A DNA stretch of 64,000 nt, taken from NCBI GenBank assembly GCA_963765135.1, contig CAVXUX010000002.1, forward strand, positions 620,001 to 684,000, given 5' to 3'. How positions within the stretch are numbered: position 1 is the first letter of the stretch; every line of letters starts with the position of its first letter. The DNA comes from JACVRW01 sp963765135 (lineage in GTDB: Bacteria; Actinomycetota; Thermoleophilia; Solirubrobacterales; Thermoleophilaceae). A program made the position numbers and the translations under genes. The notes beneath the pieces are model-generated. The model saw only the letters and a program-made list of their open reading frames with translations, ran no database searches and was not told the DNA's origin. Positions 62,218 to 64,000 of the stretch are shown piece by piece.

Positions 62218-62982
62218 GCTTCCTCCCGCGAGCGCTCCCGGACCATCCGCAGCACGTCCTGCAGGTAGAGCAGGTGGTCCTTCATGATCCGCTCGGCGCG
62301 AACGGGGTCGCCGCGCTCGACGGCGGCGAGCAGCGCCTGGTGGTGCTCGAGGATCGCGGACTGGACGATCGCCGGCTGGAGCACCTCGATCAGCGAGGGC
62401 TGGAGCACCTCGAAGATCCAGTCGGTGAGCGCCTGGATCATCCGGTTGCCGGCCGCCGCGGCGAGCGCGCGGTGCAGCTCCATGTCGGCGGCGGCGTAGG
62501 TCTCGCTGTCGTTGGGGCCGGCGGCGGCCTCGCGCTGCACGATCTCGCGGAGGCGTCTTCACGGTCTCCGCCTCGGGCTGGTAGGCGGCCAGGCCGGCCA
62601 GCGGCACCTCGAGCAGCAGGCGCGCCTCGAGCAGCTCGTCGAGGGTCACGGTGCCGGTCTCGAGCATCATCGCGATCGCGTCGCTGAGGCTGCGGCTCAT
62701 GCCCTCCTCGGCGGTGCGCGCGACGAAGATGCCGCCGCCCGGGCCCTTGGTGGCGCGGATCAGGTTGCCGCTGGCGAGCAGCCGCAGCGCCTCGCGCAGA
62801 GTGGGGCGGCTGACGCCGAACTCGGCGGCCAGGTCCTCCTCGCGGCCGAGGAAGTCGCCCGGACCCAGCCCCTCCTGCTGGATGTAGTGCTGGATCTCGA
62901 TGGCCACCTGCTCGCTGGCCGCCCGAATGGAGCGGCGGGCGGAGCTCCGCGAACCCGTCCGACCCCCGGGCCGTACGCTCAC
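62214..62982 (-). CDS. GntR-family (FCD/FadR subfamily) transcriptional regulator (one frameshift)
   Basis: About 255 residues from the GTG at 62982. The winged helix spans AIEIQHYIQQEGLGPGDFLGREEDLAAEFGVSRPTLREALRLLASGNLI. The all-helical FCD domain, in another frame after an extra base near 62558, has DMELHRALAAAAGNRMIQ and LEHHQALLAAVERGDPVRAERIMKDHL, the Asp/His metal- and ligand-binding pattern. FCD regulators respond to organic acids. It heads the ring-cleavage operon and has operator candidate B in its promoter, suggesting autoregulation. A TTG at 63039 lies upstream of the likely transcription start. Confidence 0.82.
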
Positions 62983-63029
62983 GACAGGCTTGAAGCGGCC
63001 CAAATCACCGCGCGCTCGGCCACCGGCAG

Positions 63030-63059
63030 ACCTTAGCAATAGGTCAGACTATTTGTCAG
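63030..63059 (-). promoter_or_regulatory. Candidate promoter of the GntR/ring-cleavage operon
   Basis: Minus strand CTGACA (63059-63054), 18 bases, TAAGGT (63035-63030). Transcription would start near 63023, about 40 bases before the GTG at 62982. The palindrome at 63043-63057 overlaps the -35 box and spacer. Confidence 0.45.
63043..63057. promoter_or_regulatory. Operator candidate B, GTCAGA-CTA-TTTGTC
   Basis: Third clear member of the GWCARR-N3-TTTGWC set, with the same CTATTTG core as the site at 8218-8232. It is upstream of the GntR gene inside the putative promoter, the place expected for autoregulation. Confidence 0.55.
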
Positions 63060-63198
63060 GTGCGCTGATGCGGGACGTGTTGGGGGGCAACCCCGCTAGC
63101 TGCGGGGAACGCATTCCAGGTGGTCTTGACTCGGGTAACCCAAAGGCGATACGCCACGCACGCATAGGGCACCTGGACTCGGCCGAAAGGACAGCCCG

Positions 63199-63699
63199 AT
63201 GTTCAGACGGCGTGCACGGATAGCTGGCCCCGCCGCGGCGCACCTTGGCCCTGAGGAGGACCACATCGACGCCCTCGGACACGTGGAAGCGCTCCGCAGT
63301 GGCTGGAGGGCGTTCAACCACCGCGACTTTGCGGGGGCCGTCCAGTACCTGCACCCGGACGGGCAGGCCTTTCCCGTGGCCCGTCTGCGCCAACCACGAG
63401 AGGGCGGAAACGCTGGCCTCCTGCGCGGACGCGAACAGGTAAGGCAGTTCTTGGAGACGGTCAGCAACGCCTGGGAGCGCGTCACGGTGCAGCTGGGAGA
63501 AGTGATCGTGGCCCCGGATGGCCGATTGCTGGCGGTCGAGGGCTGGCACGTCCACGGCCGGGACGGGATCGAAGTCGAGACCATGGTCGTCACCGTGTAC
63601 GCATTTCGCGATGGGCTCGTAGCGCGCCTCGACAGTTTCCTCGACAGAGCCAAGGCGCTCGAGGCTCTGACCCAATGCGACGCCGCTGACGCAGCATGA
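63199..63699 (+). CDS. SnoaL/NTF2-like protein
   Basis: A protein of 166 residues, ATG after GAAAGGACAGCCCG. GWRAFNHRDFAGAVQYLHPDGQAFPV, GREQVRQFLETVSNAWERV and VEGWHVHGRDGIEVETMVVTVYAFRDGLVARLDSFLDRAKALEA follow the SnoaL-like fold, with a ~30-residue Arg/Ala-rich N-terminal extension. Likely a ligand-binding protein or isomerase; function not predictable. Confidence 0.65.
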   Translation: MFRRRARIAGPAAAHLGPEEDHIDALGHVEALRSGWRAFNHRDFAGAVQYLHPDGQAFPVARLRQPREGGNAGLLRGREQVRQFLETVSNAWERVTVQLGEVIVAPDGRLLAVEGWHVHGRDGIEVETMVVTVYAFRDGLVARLDSFLDRAKALEALTQCDAADAA

Positions 63700-63733
63700 T
63701 GGGTCGCACCCAACGCTTCCGAGGATTTCGCGA

Positions 63734-63819
<86 letters not shown>

Positions 63820-63877
63820 GTGCGCGCTGAGTATAGAGCGGCTCCGCTGGCCCCCTCGGGTGCCTGCGCCGCCCGGC

Positions 63878-63906
63878 TTGATGTCGTCCGACTGCCGGGG
63901 TACTCT
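63878..63906 (+). promoter_or_regulatory. lexA promoter
   Basis: TTGATG (63878-63883), 17-base spacer, TACTCT (63901-63906). The SOS box begins two bases after the -10, so LexA bound there covers the start site. Confidence 0.65.
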
Positions 63907-63907
63907 G

Positions 63908-63921
63908 CGAACACATGTTCG
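63908..63921. promoter_or_regulatory. SOS box (LexA operator)
   Basis: CGAACACATGTTCG matches the Gram-positive/actinobacterial SOS box CGAAC-N4-GTTCG with perfect arms, directly upstream of the lexA start. This supports autoregulation of lexA and an actinobacterial or firmicute-type damage response. Confidence 0.88.
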
Positions 63922-63958
63922 GATTACGACACGGAAACCGGCTTCAGGGGGCATCCCA

Positions 63959-64000
63959 ATGGTCGAGCTGAACCTCACGAAGCGCCAGCAGGAGATCTTC
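63959..64000 (+). CDS. lexA: LexA repressor, N-terminal fragment
   Basis: Only 14 codons fall in the window: MVELNLTKRQQEIF. LTKRQQEIF is the standard LexA opening (wing-helix start). The SOS box 38 bases upstream confirms the call. The rest of the gene lies beyond the window. Confidence 0.88.
   Translation, partial: MVELNLTKRQQEIF

Noticed and set aside
63091..63107. Hairpin CCCCGC-TAGCT-GCGGGG between the GntR and SnoaL-like genes
   Set aside because: It lies between divergent genes, where a terminator is not expected, and a 6-bp GC stem is common by chance at this GC content.

Overview
The DNA is uniformly very GC-rich. It has GTG/TTG starts, ATGA/GTGA gene overlaps, an actinobacterial-type SOS box in front of lexA, an ECF42-type sigma factor with a DGPF/YCII partner, an MpsC-family protein and a DUF892 protein. 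I infer a soil actinobacterium, most likely of the Thermoleophilia/Solirubrobacterales type; the lineage is a judgement, not a computed result. The dominant theme is catabolism of aromatic, lignin-type compounds, with ordinary housekeeping and stress genes between the catabolic blocks.

Layout. 1-5 kb: VOC dioxygenase-like protein, NmrA-like reductase, GCS2 ligase, CapA-like phosphoesterase and a small conserved protein. 5.1-9.8 kb: aldehyde dehydrogenase, zinc alcohol dehydrogenase and a 2,4'-dihydroxyacetophenone-dioxygenase-like cupin, divergent from a vanillyl-alcohol-oxidase/4-alkylphenol-type flavoenzyme. 22.0 down to 9.8 kb: one long minus-strand operon with a Liv-type ABC importer, two TPP-dependent E1 alpha/beta pairs, a VOC protein, a TIM-barrel isomerase and an MMPL transporter; divergent from it is a MetE-like, SDR, ADH and GMC oxidase operon (22.2-27.0 kb). 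27-36 kb: cupin, basic protein, secreted beta-propeller, zinc ribbon, DUF892/membrane operon, MpsC, SnoaL, ECF42 sigma, phosphoesterase and a membrane protein. 36.3-41.7 kb: a PEP-synthase-like two-subunit dikinase, biotin carrier, carboxyltransferase and HAD phosphatase, matching the Hpe/Acv acetovanillone (4-hydroxyacetophenone) pathway except for its biotin carboxylase. 41.7-45.9 kb: glycosyltransferase, VOC, phenylacetate-CoA-ligase-like and DpgC-like genes. 45.9-51.6 kb: acetoacetyl-CoA-synthetase-like, quinone oxidoreductase, hydrolases and a diguanylate cyclase. 51.5-56.9 kb: VOC, hydrolases, peroxiredoxin, amidohydrolase and benzoylformate decarboxylase. 63.0 down to 56.9 kb: GntR regulator, 6PGDH-like dehydrogenase, DUF6282 hydrolase, GalB-like hydratase, LigK/RraA-like aldolase, type I extradiol dioxygenase and a sensor kinase. 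63.2-64 kb: SnoaL-like protein, tRNA-Leu(GAG) and the start of lexA.

How the genes may work together (inference): 4-alkylphenols could be oxidised by the VAO-type enzyme and the alcohol dehydrogenase to 4-hydroxyacetophenones, then phosphorylated, carboxylated and dephosphorylated to aroylacetates. In parallel an arylacetate could be activated by the CoA ligase, oxidised by the DpgC-like O2-using enzyme to an arylglyoxylate, decarboxylated by the benzoylformate decarboxylase and oxidised by the aldehyde dehydrogenase to a benzoate. The 57-63 kb genes would finish ring cleavage. A 15-bp palindrome (GWCARR-N3-TTTGWC) at three of the catabolic promoters, one of them in front of the GntR gene, suggests shared local control.

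Reading caution: about two dozen single-base shifts, nearly all insertions, break otherwise intact genes (8.5-25.9, 41.9-47 and 59.2-62.6 kb). I treat these as probable sequence errors and annotate through them.
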